64,000 nt of DNA, from contig NZ_VRLV01000019.1 in the NCBI RefSeq assembly GCF_009760925.1, forward strand, positions 124,001 through 188,000, written 5' to 3'. The stretch's first letter is position 1. Every line of letters begins with the position of its first letter. The position numbers and the translations under genes are program-made. Source of the stretch: Nonomuraea typhae. GTDB lineage: Bacteria; Actinomycetota; Actinomycetes; Streptosporangiales; Streptosporangiaceae. The notes beneath the pieces are model-generated. The model searched no databases and was not told where the DNA came from. It was given only the letters and a program-made list of their open reading frames with translations. Below, in pieces: positions 25,068 through 34,133 of this stretch.

Positions 25068-26147
25068 ATGGGTTCGGTTCGCGTAGCCGTTGTCGGTGTC
25101 GGCAACTGCGCGGCATCACTGATCCAGGGCGTGCACTACTACAAGGACGCCGACCCGGACACCCGGGTCCCTGGCCTCATGCACGTCAGGTTCGGCGACT
25201 ACCACGTCGGCGACATCGAGTTCGTGGCCGCCTTCGACGTCGACGCCAAGAAGGTCGGCCGCGACCTGTCCGAGGCGATCGTGGCCAGCGAGAACAACAC
25301 GATCAAGATTGCCGACGTGCCGCCCACGGGCGTGATCGTCCAGCGGGGCCACACCTTCGACGGTCTCGGCGAGTTCTACCGCGAGATCATCGAGGAGTCC
25401 GACGAGGCTCCGGCCGACGTGGTGAAGGTCCTCAAGGAGAACCAGGTCGACGTCCTCGTCTCCTACCTGCCGGTGGGCTCGGAGGAGGCCGACCGGTTCT
25501 ACGCCCAGTGCGCCATCGACGCCAAGGTGGCCTTCGTCAACGCCCTGCCGGTGTTCATCGCCTCCGACCCCGAGTGGGCGGAGAAGTTCGAGGAGGCGGG
25601 CGTGCCGATCATCGGCGACGACATCAAGTCGCAGGTCGGCGCCACCATCACCCACCGCGTCATGGCCAAGCTCTTCGAGGACCGCGGGGTCGAGCTGCTG
25701 CGCACGTACCAGCTCAACTTCGGCGGCAACATGGACTTCATGAACATGCTGGAGCGCAAGCGCCTCCAGTCCAAGAAGATCTCCAAGACGCAGTCGGTCA
25801 CCTCGCAGATCCCGCACGAGATGGGCAAGGCCGACGTGCACATCGGCCCGTCCGACCACGTGCCGTGGCTGGACGACCGCAAGTGGGCCTACGTGCGCCT
25901 GGAGGGGCGCTCGTTCGGCGACACCCCGCTGAACCTGGAGTACAAGCTCGAGGTCTGGGACTCGCCCAACTCGGCCGGCATCATCATCGACGCCGTCCGC
26001 GCCGCCAAGATCGCCCTTGACCGGGGCATCGCCGGCCCGATCCTCAGCGCCTCCTCGTACTTCATGAAGTCCCCGCCGGTCCAGCACAGCGACGACGAGG
26101 CCCGCGAGTACGTGGAGAAGTTCATCCGCGGAGAAGTGTCCCGCTGA
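25068..26147 (+). CDS. ino1: Inositol-3-phosphate synthase
   Basis: 359 residues, the short prokaryotic form. NAD-binding [20 protein letters not shown] and the catalytic region [30 protein letters not shown]...[59 protein letters not shown]. It converts glucose-6-phosphate to inositol phosphate for phosphatidylinositol and mycothiol. ATG 25068 has AAGGGAG upstream. Co-transcribed with the PadR regulator. Confidence 0.98.
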   Translation: MGSVRVAVVGVGNCAASLIQGVHYYKDADPDTRVPGLMHVRFGDYHVGDIEFVAAFDVDAKKVGRDLSEAIVASENNTIKIADVPPTGVIVQRGHTFDGLGEFYREIIEESDEAPADVVKVLKENQVDVLVSYLPVGSEEADRFYAQCAIDAKVAFVNALPVFIASDPEWAEKFEEAGVPIIGDDIKSQVGATITHRVMAKLFEDRGVELLRTYQLNFGGNMDFMNMLERKRLQSKKISKTQSVTSQIPHEMGKADVHIGPSDHVPWLDDRKWAYVRLEGRSFGDTPLNLEYKLEVWDSPNSAGIIIDAVRAAKIALDRGIAGPILSASSYFMKSPPVQHSDDEAREYVEKFIRGEVSR

Positions 26148-26166
26148 CGTACGGCCCAGCCGTGTG

Positions 26167-26191
26167 GCCGGGCGCCGTCACGGCGCCCGGC
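26167..26191. terminator. Bidirectional terminator hairpin between ino1 and idi
   Basis: Perfect 11-bp stem GCCGGGCGCCG (26167-26177) and its complement (26181-26191) around a 3-nt loop, between convergent genes; no T-tract on either side. Placement suggests termination of both transcripts. Confidence 0.7.
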
Positions 26192-26778
26192 TAAGTGGCC
26201 CGCGCGGCCGGAGGCAGTTCGTCCTCCGGCGCCGGCTCCCATGCCAAGGGGTCGTCACCCAGCGCCGTCAGCAGCGGAATCTGTTCCCTGCACCACGGCG
26301 AGATCGCCAGCAGGTTGCTGCCCACGCCTTCGATGAACTCCTGCCACGGCATCCACAGGACGCCGTCCACCTCGTCGGGGTTGGCGCTGACCGCGTCCTT
26401 GGTCAGCACCCGGTAGACCGGGCACAGCTCGTGCTCCACGATGCCGTTGTCCATGACCGCTCGGTAGCCGAAGCCCGGCAGCAGCAGGTCGGCGTGCTCC
26501 ACGACCAGGCCGAGCTCGTGCGCGAGCCGGCGCAGCACCGCCTGCTCGATCGCCTCGCCGGGCATCGGATGGCCGCAGCAGCTGTTGGTCCACACGGCCG
26601 GCCACGTCGCCTTGTGCGCGGCCCGCCTGGTGAGCAGGACGCGGCCCGTCTCGTCGAAGACGTAGCTGGAGAAGGCGAGATGGCGTGGGGTGTCCAGGCC
26701 GTGGACGGATGTCTTGGGGGCGGTGCCGATCGCGTTGCCGGCACTGTCGACCAGTACCACGTGCTCCTCAGTCGTCAC
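26191..26778 (-). CDS. idi: Isopentenyl-diphosphate delta-isomerase, type I
   Basis: 195 residues. Nudix-like fold with NSCCGHP holding catalytic Cys68, then the metal/catalytic Glu residues in RRLAHELGL and DEVDGVLWM. Interconverts IPP and DMAPP for isoprenoids. GTG 26778 lies 6 nt after TACGCT (26790-26785 on this strand), so the message is probably leaderless. An upstream in-frame ATG would invade the divergent MFS gene. Confidence 0.96.
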   Translation of the reverse strand: MTTEEHVVLVDSAGNAIGTAPKTSVHGLDTPRHLAFSSYVFDETGRVLLTRRAAHKATWPAVWTNSCCGHPMPGEAIEQAVLRRLAHELGLVVEHADLLLPGFGYRAVMDNGIVEHELCPVYRVLTKDAVSANPDEVDGVLWMPWQEFIEGVGSNLLAISPWCREQIPLLTALGDDPLAWEPAPEDELPPAARAT

Positions 26779-26864
26779 AGGACGAGCGTACGTGAAGCCG
26801 AGTACGGTTCTCTTCCGTTTCTTGACCTGAGCGTCCACCGGAAGGCGACGGCTAGGCTTACTGC

Positions 26865-28145
26865 GTGTCATTTGTTGCCGATCTCCGTGTGGTCCTGCAG
26901 GGCCGGGACTTCCGACGGTTGTTCGGCACCCGGCTGGTCTCCCAGTTCTCCGACGGCATCTTCCAGTTCAGCGTGCTCGGCTTCGCCTTCTTCAGCCCGG
27001 AGAAGCACACCAGCGCGCTCGACGTCGCCATGGGCTTCGCGGTGCTGTTCCTGCCCTACAGCCTTCTGGGGCCGTTCGTCGGCGTCTTCATCGACCGCTG
27101 GTCGCGGCGGCAGATCCTGGTCGTCGCGCCGCTGGTGCGCGGCACGCTGCTGCTGGTGACCGCGGGCATCCTGGTCGCCGGGCTGCCCGACGTGGTCTTC
27201 TACACGGCCGCCCTGTGCGTGCTGGGCGTCAACCGCTTCTTCCTGGCCGCCCTCAGCGCCGCGCTTCCGCACGTCGTGCCGCGGCAGCACCTGATGGCCG
27301 CCAACGCGGTCGTCCCGACGTCCGGCACGGTGATCACCTTCGGCGGCGTGGCGATCGGCTTCCTCATGCGCGAGGTCTTCCACAGCCACATCTCGATCAT
27401 GATGGTCACCTCCGGCCTGGTCTTCGGGCTCAGCGCGCTGGTGGCCAGGACCATGCCGAGGCAACTGCTCGGGCCCGACGACGACCCGGGCCGCCCGGAC
27501 ACCCGCCAGGCGCTGCGCGGCGTGTTCAAGGGGCTCGTGGCGGGGTTCGGGCACCTGTCGCGCCACCGGGTGGCGGCGGCCACGATGGGCGCGATGGCGT
27601 TGCACCGGTTCATGTTCGGCATGGCCACCGCGCTGGGGATCATCCTCTACCGCTACTACTTCACCGGCGGCGACGCCAGCGTGGCGCTGCAGGGCATGAG
27701 CCTCGTGGTGGCCACCTCCGGCGTCGGCTTCGCCCTCGCCGTCGTGGTCACCCCGCTGGTCACCGAGCGCCTGACGCTGGAGCGGTGGGTGCCGTGGATG
27801 CTGGCCGCCGCCGGGGTGGCGACCGCCGTGCTCGTCACCCCCTTCCAGGAGTGGGGCCTGCCGGTCGCCGGCTTCTTCCTCGGCGTCGCCGGGCAGAGCG
27901 TCAAGATCTGCGCCGACACCGCCGTGCAGCGCGACATCGAGGACACCTATCTCGGCCGCGCCTTCTCCATCTACGACATGCTCTTCAACGGCATGTTCGT
28001 GCTGGCGGCCGCGCTGTCGGCGGCCATCCTGCCGGCCGACGGCAAGTCCTACCTCGCCGTCGGCCTCATCGCGGGCGGCTACGTCCTCAGCGCCCTCCTC
28101 TACCGGCTGGCGGTGCGGCGCGCGCGGGTGCCGGCCTCCGCCTAG
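26865..28145 (+). CDS. MFS transporter
   Basis: 426 residues, about 12 membrane helices. FIDRWSRRQILVVAPLVRGTLL is the loop 2-3 motif; DTAVQRDIEDTYLGRAFSIYDMLFNGMF is typical of MFS_3/enterobactin exporter-like members. Export substrate unknown. GTG 26865 is 6 nt after TAGGCT (26853-26858), with no Shine-Dalgarno: leaderless. Its stop shares CTAG with cca. Confidence 0.92.
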   Translation: MSFVADLRVVLQGRDFRRLFGTRLVSQFSDGIFQFSVLGFAFFSPEKHTSALDVAMGFAVLFLPYSLLGPFVGVFIDRWSRRQILVVAPLVRGTLLLVTAGILVAGLPDVVFYTAALCVLGVNRFFLAALSAALPHVVPRQHLMAANAVVPTSGTVITFGGVAIGFLMREVFHSHISIMMVTSGLVFGLSALVARTMPRQLLGPDDDPGRPDTRQALRGVFKGLVAGFGHLSRHRVAAATMGAMALHRFMFGMATALGIILYRYYFTGGDASVALQGMSLVVATSGVGFALAVVVTPLVTERLTLERWVPWMLAAAGVATAVLVTPFQEWGLPVAGFFLGVAGQSVKICADTAVQRDIEDTYLGRAFSIYDMLFNGMFVLAAALSAAILPADGKSYLAVGLIAGGYVLSALLYRLAVRRARVPASA

Positions 28146-29560
28146 ACGTTCTCCCCCGCCCACTTCAGCAGCGCCGCCCTGGCCGCGTCCTTGCCGATCA
28201 CGCCCTGGTCGAGGCGGAGATCGAGCAGGAACTTGTACGCCTTGCCCACCACCGGGCCCGGGCCGACGCCGAGGACCTCCTGGATCTCGTTGCCGTCGAG
28301 CTCGGGGCGGATCTTGGCCAGCTCCTCCTCCTCGGCCAGCCGGGCGATGCGCTCCTCGAGCTGGTCGTAGGTGCGCGAGAGCGCGGCGGCCTTGCGCTTG
28401 TTGCGGGTGGTGCAGTCGGCCCTGGTCAGCTTGTGCAGCCGGTCGAGCAGGTGACCGGCGTCACGGACGTAGCGCCGGACCGCGCTGTCGGTCCATTCGC
28501 CCGTGCCGTACCCGTGGAAGCGCAGGTGGAGCTCGACCAGCCGGGCCACGTCGGCCACGACGTCCTTGGGAAAGCGCAGTTCGGTCATGCGCTTCTTGGT
28601 CATCTGGGCGCCGACCAGCTCGTGGTGGTGGAAGGAGACCCGGCCACCGGGCTCGTGCCGGCGCGTCTTGGGCTTGCCGACGTCGTGCAGGAGCGCCGCC
28701 CAGCGCAGGATGCGGTCGGGCTTGCCGTCCTCCTCCTGGGCGATGGCCTGGTCGAGGACGGTCAGCGAGTGCTCGTAGACGTCCTTGTGGCGGTGGTGCT
28801 CGTCGATCTCCAGCCGGAGCATGGGGATCTCGGGCAGCACGTGGGCGGCCAGGCCGGTGTCGACCAGGATCTTGAGTCCGGCCCGGGGCTGGGCGCCGCA
28901 GACGAGCTTGTCCAGCTCGTCGCGGATGCGCTCGGCGGAGACGATCTCGATGCGCTCGGCCATCTCCGTCATCGCCGCGAGCGCCTCGGGGGCGACGGTG
29001 AAGCCGAGCTGGGAGGCGAAGCGGGCGGCCCGCAGCATGCGCAGCGGGTCGTCGTCGAAGGACTGCTGGGGCGTGCCCGGCGTGCGCAGCACCCTGGCCG
29101 TCAGGTCGGAGACGCCGCCGTAGGGGTCGACGAACTCGTGGTCCGGCAGGCGCACCGCCATCGCGTTGATCGCGAAGTCGCGCCGTTCCAGGTCGGCCTC
29201 GAGGGTCTCGCCGTACATGACCTCGGGCTTGCGCGACTTGGGGTCGTAGGACTCGCTCCGGTAGGTGGTGATCTCCAGCAGCCAGTTGCCCTTGCGGACG
29301 CCGACGGTGCCGAAGTCGATCCCGATGGTCCAGACCGAGTCGGCCCAGTCCTTGACGATCTCGAGCACCCGCTCGGGCCTGGCCTCGGTGGTCAGATCGA
29401 GGTCGTTTCCGATGCGGCCGAGCAGGATGTCGCGCACCGAGCCGCCGACCAGGGCGAGCTCGTGCCCGCGCGCGGCGAACAGCTCGCCGAGCTCGTCGGC
29501 GACCGGCGCGATCTTGTGGAAGAGCTGATTTGAGTCGGACAAGCTGGGTAGGTCCTTCAC
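28142..29560 (-). CDS. cca: CCA tRNA nucleotidyltransferase
   Basis: 472 residues from GTG 29560 (TTG 29542 is an alternative). Class II nucleotidyltransferase head with GGSVRDILLGRIGNDLDLTT (metal-binding DxD) and RRDFAINAMA, primer-binding region, then an HD domain HHRHKDVYEHSLTVLDQAI...AALLHDVGKPKT. Adds or repairs the tRNA CCA end; the tRNA-Ile in this window lacks an encoded CCA, consistent with need for it. Divergent from ybaK. Confidence 0.97.
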   Translation of the reverse strand: MKDLPSLSDSNQLFHKIAPVADELGELFAARGHELALVGGSVRDILLGRIGNDLDLTTEARPERVLEIVKDWADSVWTIGIDFGTVGVRKGNWLLEITTYRSESYDPKSRKPEVMYGETLEADLERRDFAINAMAVRLPDHEFVDPYGGVSDLTARVLRTPGTPQQSFDDDPLRMLRAARFASQLGFTVAPEALAAMTEMAERIEIVSAERIRDELDKLVCGAQPRAGLKILVDTGLAAHVLPEIPMLRLEIDEHHRHKDVYEHSLTVLDQAIAQEEDGKPDRILRWAALLHDVGKPKTRRHEPGGRVSFHHHELVGAQMTKKRMTELRFPKDVVADVARLVELHLRFHGYGTGEWTDSAVRRYVRDAGHLLDRLHKLTRADCTTRNKRKAAALSRTYDQLEERIARLAEEEELAKIRPELDGNEIQEVLGVGPGPVVGKAYKFLLDLRLDQGVIGKDAARAALLKWAGENV

Positions 29561-29654
29561 GCATTCCGGAACATATCCCCCGAGCCACACCAGGTCCGGG
29601 TTACCGTCGGTCAGAGACCGTCGGGGGCCCTGGAACGAGGCAAGGAGCTCATTC

Positions 29655-30176
29655 ATGAAGGACGCCCTCGCGATCCACCGCTGGCTCCTCGCACACCAGG
29701 TCCAACATGAGATCGTACGCCTTCCGCGCCCCATGACGTGCGCGGACGAGCTGCCCGAAACGATCTCCGCAGCTCCCTCCCGCTGCGTGGCCGTGACGGT
29801 GTTCGAGGCGGTCACCGGGCTGGGCCGGGAGGCCGTCGCCGTGGTGTCCACCGTCGCCGCACCGCCCAAGCCGGGCGTGGTCGGGGGTCTGCTCGGGGCC
29901 AGAAAAGTACACCCTGCGCCGGCCTTCGTGGTCAACGCGGTTACCGACTACGCCGCCGGGCTGGTCTGCCCGCTGCTGCTTCCGCCCGGGCTGACCGTCC
30001 TCGTCGACGACCGCCTCAAACCCGACAACCAGCCCATCTTCCTCGCCACTGGCGAACGTCACACCGCACTCACCATGCGCGCCTTTGACCTGCTGTCACT
30101 CATGTCAGGCAAGTCCATGGACCTGCGCGTGCCACGGCGCAGAGGATCCCGCCAGACGGTCGCGCTACGGCACTGA
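29655..30176 (+). CDS. YbaK/EbsC-type aminoacyl-tRNA deacylase
   Basis: 173 residues. YbaK/ProX editing fold: AIHRWLLAHQVQHEIVRLPRPMTCADELPETI...CPLLLPPGLTVLVDDRL. The family removes mischarged amino acids from tRNA in trans. AAGGAG precedes ATG 29655. Adjacent to cca, another tRNA-quality gene, on the opposite strand. Confidence 0.87.
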   Translation: MKDALAIHRWLLAHQVQHEIVRLPRPMTCADELPETISAAPSRCVAVTVFEAVTGLGREAVAVVSTVAAPPKPGVVGGLLGARKVHPAPAFVVNAVTDYAAGLVCPLLLPPGLTVLVDDRLKPDNQPIFLATGERHTALTMRAFDLLSLMSGKSMDLRVPRRRGSRQTVALRH

Positions 30177-30223
30177 GCCCGTACCATTGCGGGCGTGCGC
30201 CGTACTCCACTCCGGACTGACGC

Positions 30224-32323
30224 GTGATCAGAAAGGCCACGCTTCTCGCAGTCCTCTCCGCCGCGTTGCTCGCCCCTGTGGTCGCGACAACGCCGGGTAC
30301 GGCTGCCGCCACCCAGGCGAAGCAGGAGCTCGCCCTCAGCGTCAAGTCGATCACCCCGGAGCTGCCGACCGGGCCCGCGGATCAGATCAAGCTGTCGGGC
30401 ACGATCCGCAACGGCACCGGCGCCGCGCTGTCCAACATCCAGGTGCGGCTCCGCTACGGCCCGGGCCTGCGCCTGACCGACCGCGCCTCGATGAAGGCGT
30501 TCGCCGAGGACCAGGCGGCCCAGCTGCCGCAGGTCTCCACGCGGACCTCCTTCATGAACTTCACCGCGATCAACACCGGCGCCGCCGTCGAGTGGGAGAT
30601 CACCGCGACGCCCATCCAGCTCGGCATGAACGCCTTCGGCGTCTACCCGATCACCATCGAGGTCGTCAACACGCTGGCCAGCTGGCAGCCGCTGGCCAAG
30701 ACCCACACGTTCATCACCTACGCGCCCCCGACCGCGCCCAAGCTGCCGCGCAACCGGCTGGCCGTCGCCCTGCCCATCGTGGACGCGCCCCACCGCTCCG
30801 ACGACGCCACCTTCGTCGACGACAAGCTGCCCGCCGCGCTCCAGCCCGGCGGGCGCCTGGCCAACCTGGCCGAGCTGGCCAAAGCCGCGCCCAAGAACAT
30901 CACCTGGTTCGTCGAGCCCGGCCTGCTCGACGACGTGCGCGCGATGAGCCAGGGCTACACCCTCAAGAACGGCACCAAGAAGCCCGCCGATCCGGCGGCC
31001 GCGCCCTGGCTGGAGTCCCTGCGCTCCTCGCTGGCCGCCACCCTCGTCGTGGCGATCCCCTACGGCGACCCCGACGTCACCGCCGTCGCCCATCAGGGCC
31101 TCGACGGCGTCATCCAGCAGGCCGTCGCGAGCGCCGGCACGGCCGCGGCCCGCAACATCAAGCGCAACGTCACGACCGGTGTCGCCTGGCCCGTCGCGGG
31201 CAAGCTCGACGACGACGCCCTCGATCTGCTGGCGGTCAACAAGATCGGCACGGTCCTGCTCAACCCGGCCAACCTGCCGCCCCAGACGCCGAGCACGACC
31301 ACGCTCGACGCGGCCACCACCCTCGACACCGTCGCCGGTCCGGTCACCGCGCTCCTGCCCGACGAGGAGCTGAGCCGTACCCTCGAGCTCGACAACGCGG
31401 CGGGCCGCTCGGCCGTGATCAACCGGCAGCGGTTCATCGCCGAGACGGCGATGATCGCCGGCGAGCCCGGCCAGGTGCGGCCCAGGAACCTCGTCGTGGC
31501 GCCCTCGCGGCGCTGGAACCCCGATCCGGCCTTCGTCAGCTCGCTGCTCAAGACCGCCGCCGAGCTGCCGTGGCTGACGCCGCAGCCGCTCGACGCGATC
31601 AAGCCGGCCAAGGTCCAGGCGCCGCGGGCCGGGCTCGTCTACACCGACCAGGACCGCAAGGAAGAGCTCAGCGGCAAGTACCTCGGCCCCATCAAGGAGG
31701 TCGTCGCCGAGGCCGCGCTGGCCACCCAGATCACCACCGACAAGCGGCCCGCGGGGTTCGAGGCGGCGGTGCTGCGGCTGACCTCGGCCGGATGGCGCAA
31801 CAACACCCGCAACGGGCGCGCGGCGGTCAAGCAGGTGGACGGCAAGGTGGACGACCGGCTCGACCTGGTCACCATCTCCGGCTCCGGCCTGGACCAGACG
31901 CGCACGCTGGCCGGAGTCGACGGGCAGGTGCCCATCTCCGTCCGCAACCGGCTGAGCTCGTCGGTCACGCTGATGGTCGACGTGACCTCCAACGACACCA
32001 GGCTGCTGGAGATCGACAAGAAGTACGACAAGAAGCTCATGACGATCGGCAAGAACGAGATCCTCACCGTGCCGGTGCCGATGCTGGTCAGGACGACCGG
32101 CGACGCCTCGATCACCGTTCAGCTGGAGACGGCCGACGGCGTGCCGTACGGTGATCCGGTCAAGCTGACGCTCAGGACCACCGGGTACACCGGCATCGCG
32201 CTGGTCATCGTGGGCGGCGCGCTGTCGGTCATGCTGGCCGCCGTGGTCACGCGCATCCTGCGGCGGCGCTCGCAGAAACGCCCCGCCCGGGCGGCCCAGG
32301 CACGGGAGAGTGAAAAGGTGTGA
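30224..32323 (+). CDS. DUF6049 family secreted, membrane-anchored protein
   Basis: 699 residues. Signal peptide MIRKATLLAVLSAALLAPVVATTPGTAAA, a large extracellular region rich in beta segments, a C-terminal membrane helix (YTGIALVIVGGALSVMLAAVVT) and a basic tail. No enzymatic motif seen. It directly precedes murJ, a constant arrangement in actinobacteria (recollection), which points to a cell-envelope role. GTG start 30224. Confidence 0.88.
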   Translation: MIRKATLLAVLSAALLAPVVATTPGTAAATQAKQELALSVKSITPELPTGPADQIKLSGTIRNGTGAALSNIQVRLRYGPGLRLTDRASMKAFAEDQAAQLPQVSTRTSFMNFTAINTGAAVEWEITATPIQLGMNAFGVYPITIEVVNTLASWQPLAKTHTFITYAPPTAPKLPRNRLAVALPIVDAPHRSDDATFVDDKLPAALQPGGRLANLAELAKAAPKNITWFVEPGLLDDVRAMSQGYTLKNGTKKPADPAAAPWLESLRSSLAATLVVAIPYGDPDVTAVAHQGLDGVIQQAVASAGTAAARNIKRNVTTGVAWPVAGKLDDDALDLLAVNKIGTVLLNPANLPPQTPSTTTLDAATTLDTVAGPVTALLPDEELSRTLELDNAAGRSAVINRQRFIAETAMIAGEPGQVRPRNLVVAPSRRWNPDPAFVSSLLKTAAELPWLTPQPLDAIKPAKVQAPRAGLVYTDQDRKEELSGKYLGPIKEVVAEAALATQITTDKRPAGFEAAVLRLTSAGWRNNTRNGRAAVKQVDGKVDDRLDLVTISGSGLDQTRTLAGVDGQVPISVRNRLSSSVTLMVDVTSNDTRLLEIDKKYDKKLMTIGKNEILTVPVPMLVRTTGDASITVQLETADGVPYGDPVKLTLRTTGYTGIALVIVGGALSVMLAAVVTRILRRRSQKRPARAAQARESEKV

Positions 32324-32372
32324 GTGAGGCCCTTCTCGGCTCAGCGCCGTTCTCGCCGACGGGCGAGCCCGC

Positions 32373-33968
32373 GTGAGCCGCCTGCTCCGGGCGAGCGCGA
32401 TCATGGCCGCGGGCACCATGGTCTCGCGGGTCACCGGGTTCGTGCGCACGATGGTGCTGGCCGCGGCGATCGGCACCGAACTGCTCGGCGACGCCTACAA
32501 CGTCGCCTACGCCATCCCGTACTCCATCCTGGACCTGCTGCTGCTGGGCGTGCTGAGCAGCGTGATCGTGCCGATGATCGTGCGGGCGCAGCAGCACGAC
32601 CCCGACCGCGGGCGCGCCTTCGAGCAGCGGCTGCTCACGCTGGCCACCGTCGCGCTCATCGTGGTCGCGGTGCTGGCCGTGCTGGCCGCTCCCCTGCTCA
32701 TCGACCTCTACACCGACTGGCGGCCCGGCTCGGCGCAGTTCGAGACCGCCGTCCTGCTGGCCCGGCTGATCCTGCCCCAGCTCGCCTTCTTCGGGCTGGG
32801 CGCGGTGGCCGGCGCCATCCTCAACACCCGCGAGCGCTTCGCCGCCGCCATGTGGGCGCCGGTGCTCAACAACGTCGTGGTCATCGTGGTGTTCCTGGCG
32901 TACGCCGGGGGCAAGAACCTGGCCACGGTCCCCACCGGGCAACTGGTCCTGCTCGGCCTGGGCACCACCGCGGGCATCGTGGCCCAGGCGGTCGTGCTGG
33001 TCGTGGCGCTCAAGCGGGCCGGGTTCCAGTTCCGGCCCCGGTTCGACCTGCGCAACGCGCGGCTGGGCGAGATGGCCAAGGCGGGCGGCTGGACCATCGG
33101 GTACGTGATCGTCACCCAGCTCGGGTTCATGCTGATCACCAACCTGGCCAGCGCCGCCGGCACCGCCGTACCGAACCACGGCGTCAGCCCGTACACCTAC
33201 GCCTTCCAGCTCTTCCAGCTGCCCTACGGCATCATCGGCGTCTCGGTGATCACCGCCATGCTGCCCAAGATGAGCCGGGCGGTGTCCGAGGGACGGCTGG
33301 GCGACCTGCGCACGGAGTTCGGCGCCGGGGTGCGGCTGATCTCCAGCGTGATGGTGCCCGCCTCGCTGCTGCTCATGGTGCTCGGCCCGGCGATCACCGT
33401 GCCGATCTACGCCCACGGCGAGACCACGGTGGCCGACGCCGTCTACATCGGCAACGTCCTTCAGGTGTACGGCCTGGCCCTCATGCCCTTCGCGATCTTC
33501 CAGTTGCTGCTCCGGGTCTTCTACGCCCTCGGCGACACGCGCACCCCTGTCTTCATCGGCGCCGGGACGACGGCGGCCAGCGCGGTGCTGATGCTGGTGG
33601 CCAACGCGCTGCTGCCGCCCGCCTACGTCGTGATGGGGCTGGCCTTCGCCTACGCGTGCGCCTATGCGCTGGGCGCGGCGGCGGCCTGGACGATCGCCGC
33701 GCGCCGGGTCGGCGGCCTGGGCGGCTGGAGCGTGGGCACCGCGCTGACCCGCATGTATCTGGCGGCGCTGCCCACCGCGGTGCTGGCGCTGGCCGCCGTC
33801 TGGGTCACCCAGCAGGTCTTCGGGGAACTGGCCTTCGTCAACTCGCTGATCATCCTGGCGGTCGGCGGCGGGCTGGGCGGGCTGCTCTATCTGGCTGTTG
33901 CCCACAAAATGCGCATCCCCGAGGTCAACTCGATCGTTGGAATGGTCGCCGGGCGGGTAGGCCGGTAA
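32373..33968 (+). CDS. murJ: Lipid II flippase MurJ
   Basis: 531 residues with about 14 membrane helices and no attached kinase domain. It starts MSRLLRASAIMAAGTMVSRVTGFVRTMVLAAAIGTELLGDAYNVAYAIPYSI, the MviN signature. Moves lipid-linked peptidoglycan precursor across the membrane. GTG 32373 is the only start in a frame opened by a TGA at 32325. In mycobacteria MurJ continues into a pseudokinase; here that part is a separate gene 165 bp downstream. Confidence 0.97.
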   Translation: MSRLLRASAIMAAGTMVSRVTGFVRTMVLAAAIGTELLGDAYNVAYAIPYSILDLLLLGVLSSVIVPMIVRAQQHDPDRGRAFEQRLLTLATVALIVVAVLAVLAAPLLIDLYTDWRPGSAQFETAVLLARLILPQLAFFGLGAVAGAILNTRERFAAAMWAPVLNNVVVIVVFLAYAGGKNLATVPTGQLVLLGLGTTAGIVAQAVVLVVALKRAGFQFRPRFDLRNARLGEMAKAGGWTIGYVIVTQLGFMLITNLASAAGTAVPNHGVSPYTYAFQLFQLPYGIIGVSVITAMLPKMSRAVSEGRLGDLRTEFGAGVRLISSVMVPASLLLMVLGPAITVPIYAHGETTVADAVYIGNVLQVYGLALMPFAIFQLLLRVFYALGDTRTPVFIGAGTTAASAVLMLVANALLPPAYVVMGLAFAYACAYALGAAAAWTIAARRVGGLGGWSVGTALTRMYLAALPTAVLALAAVWVTQQVFGELAFVNSLIILAVGGGLGGLLYLAVAHKMRIPEVNSIVGMVAGRVGR

Positions 33969-34133
33969 AGAACGCGGACGGGCGTGGCACGGCACTACGA
34001 TGGTGCCGACACGCGCGAATGGAAGCAGGAGGGGCGTGGGCGGATCTACTCGACATAACGGGCCTACGTGGGTTCCCTCCACGCAGGTGTGTCGAGGCAC
34101 GGGAACGCCCGATCGGCGGAGCGGAGAAGGTCA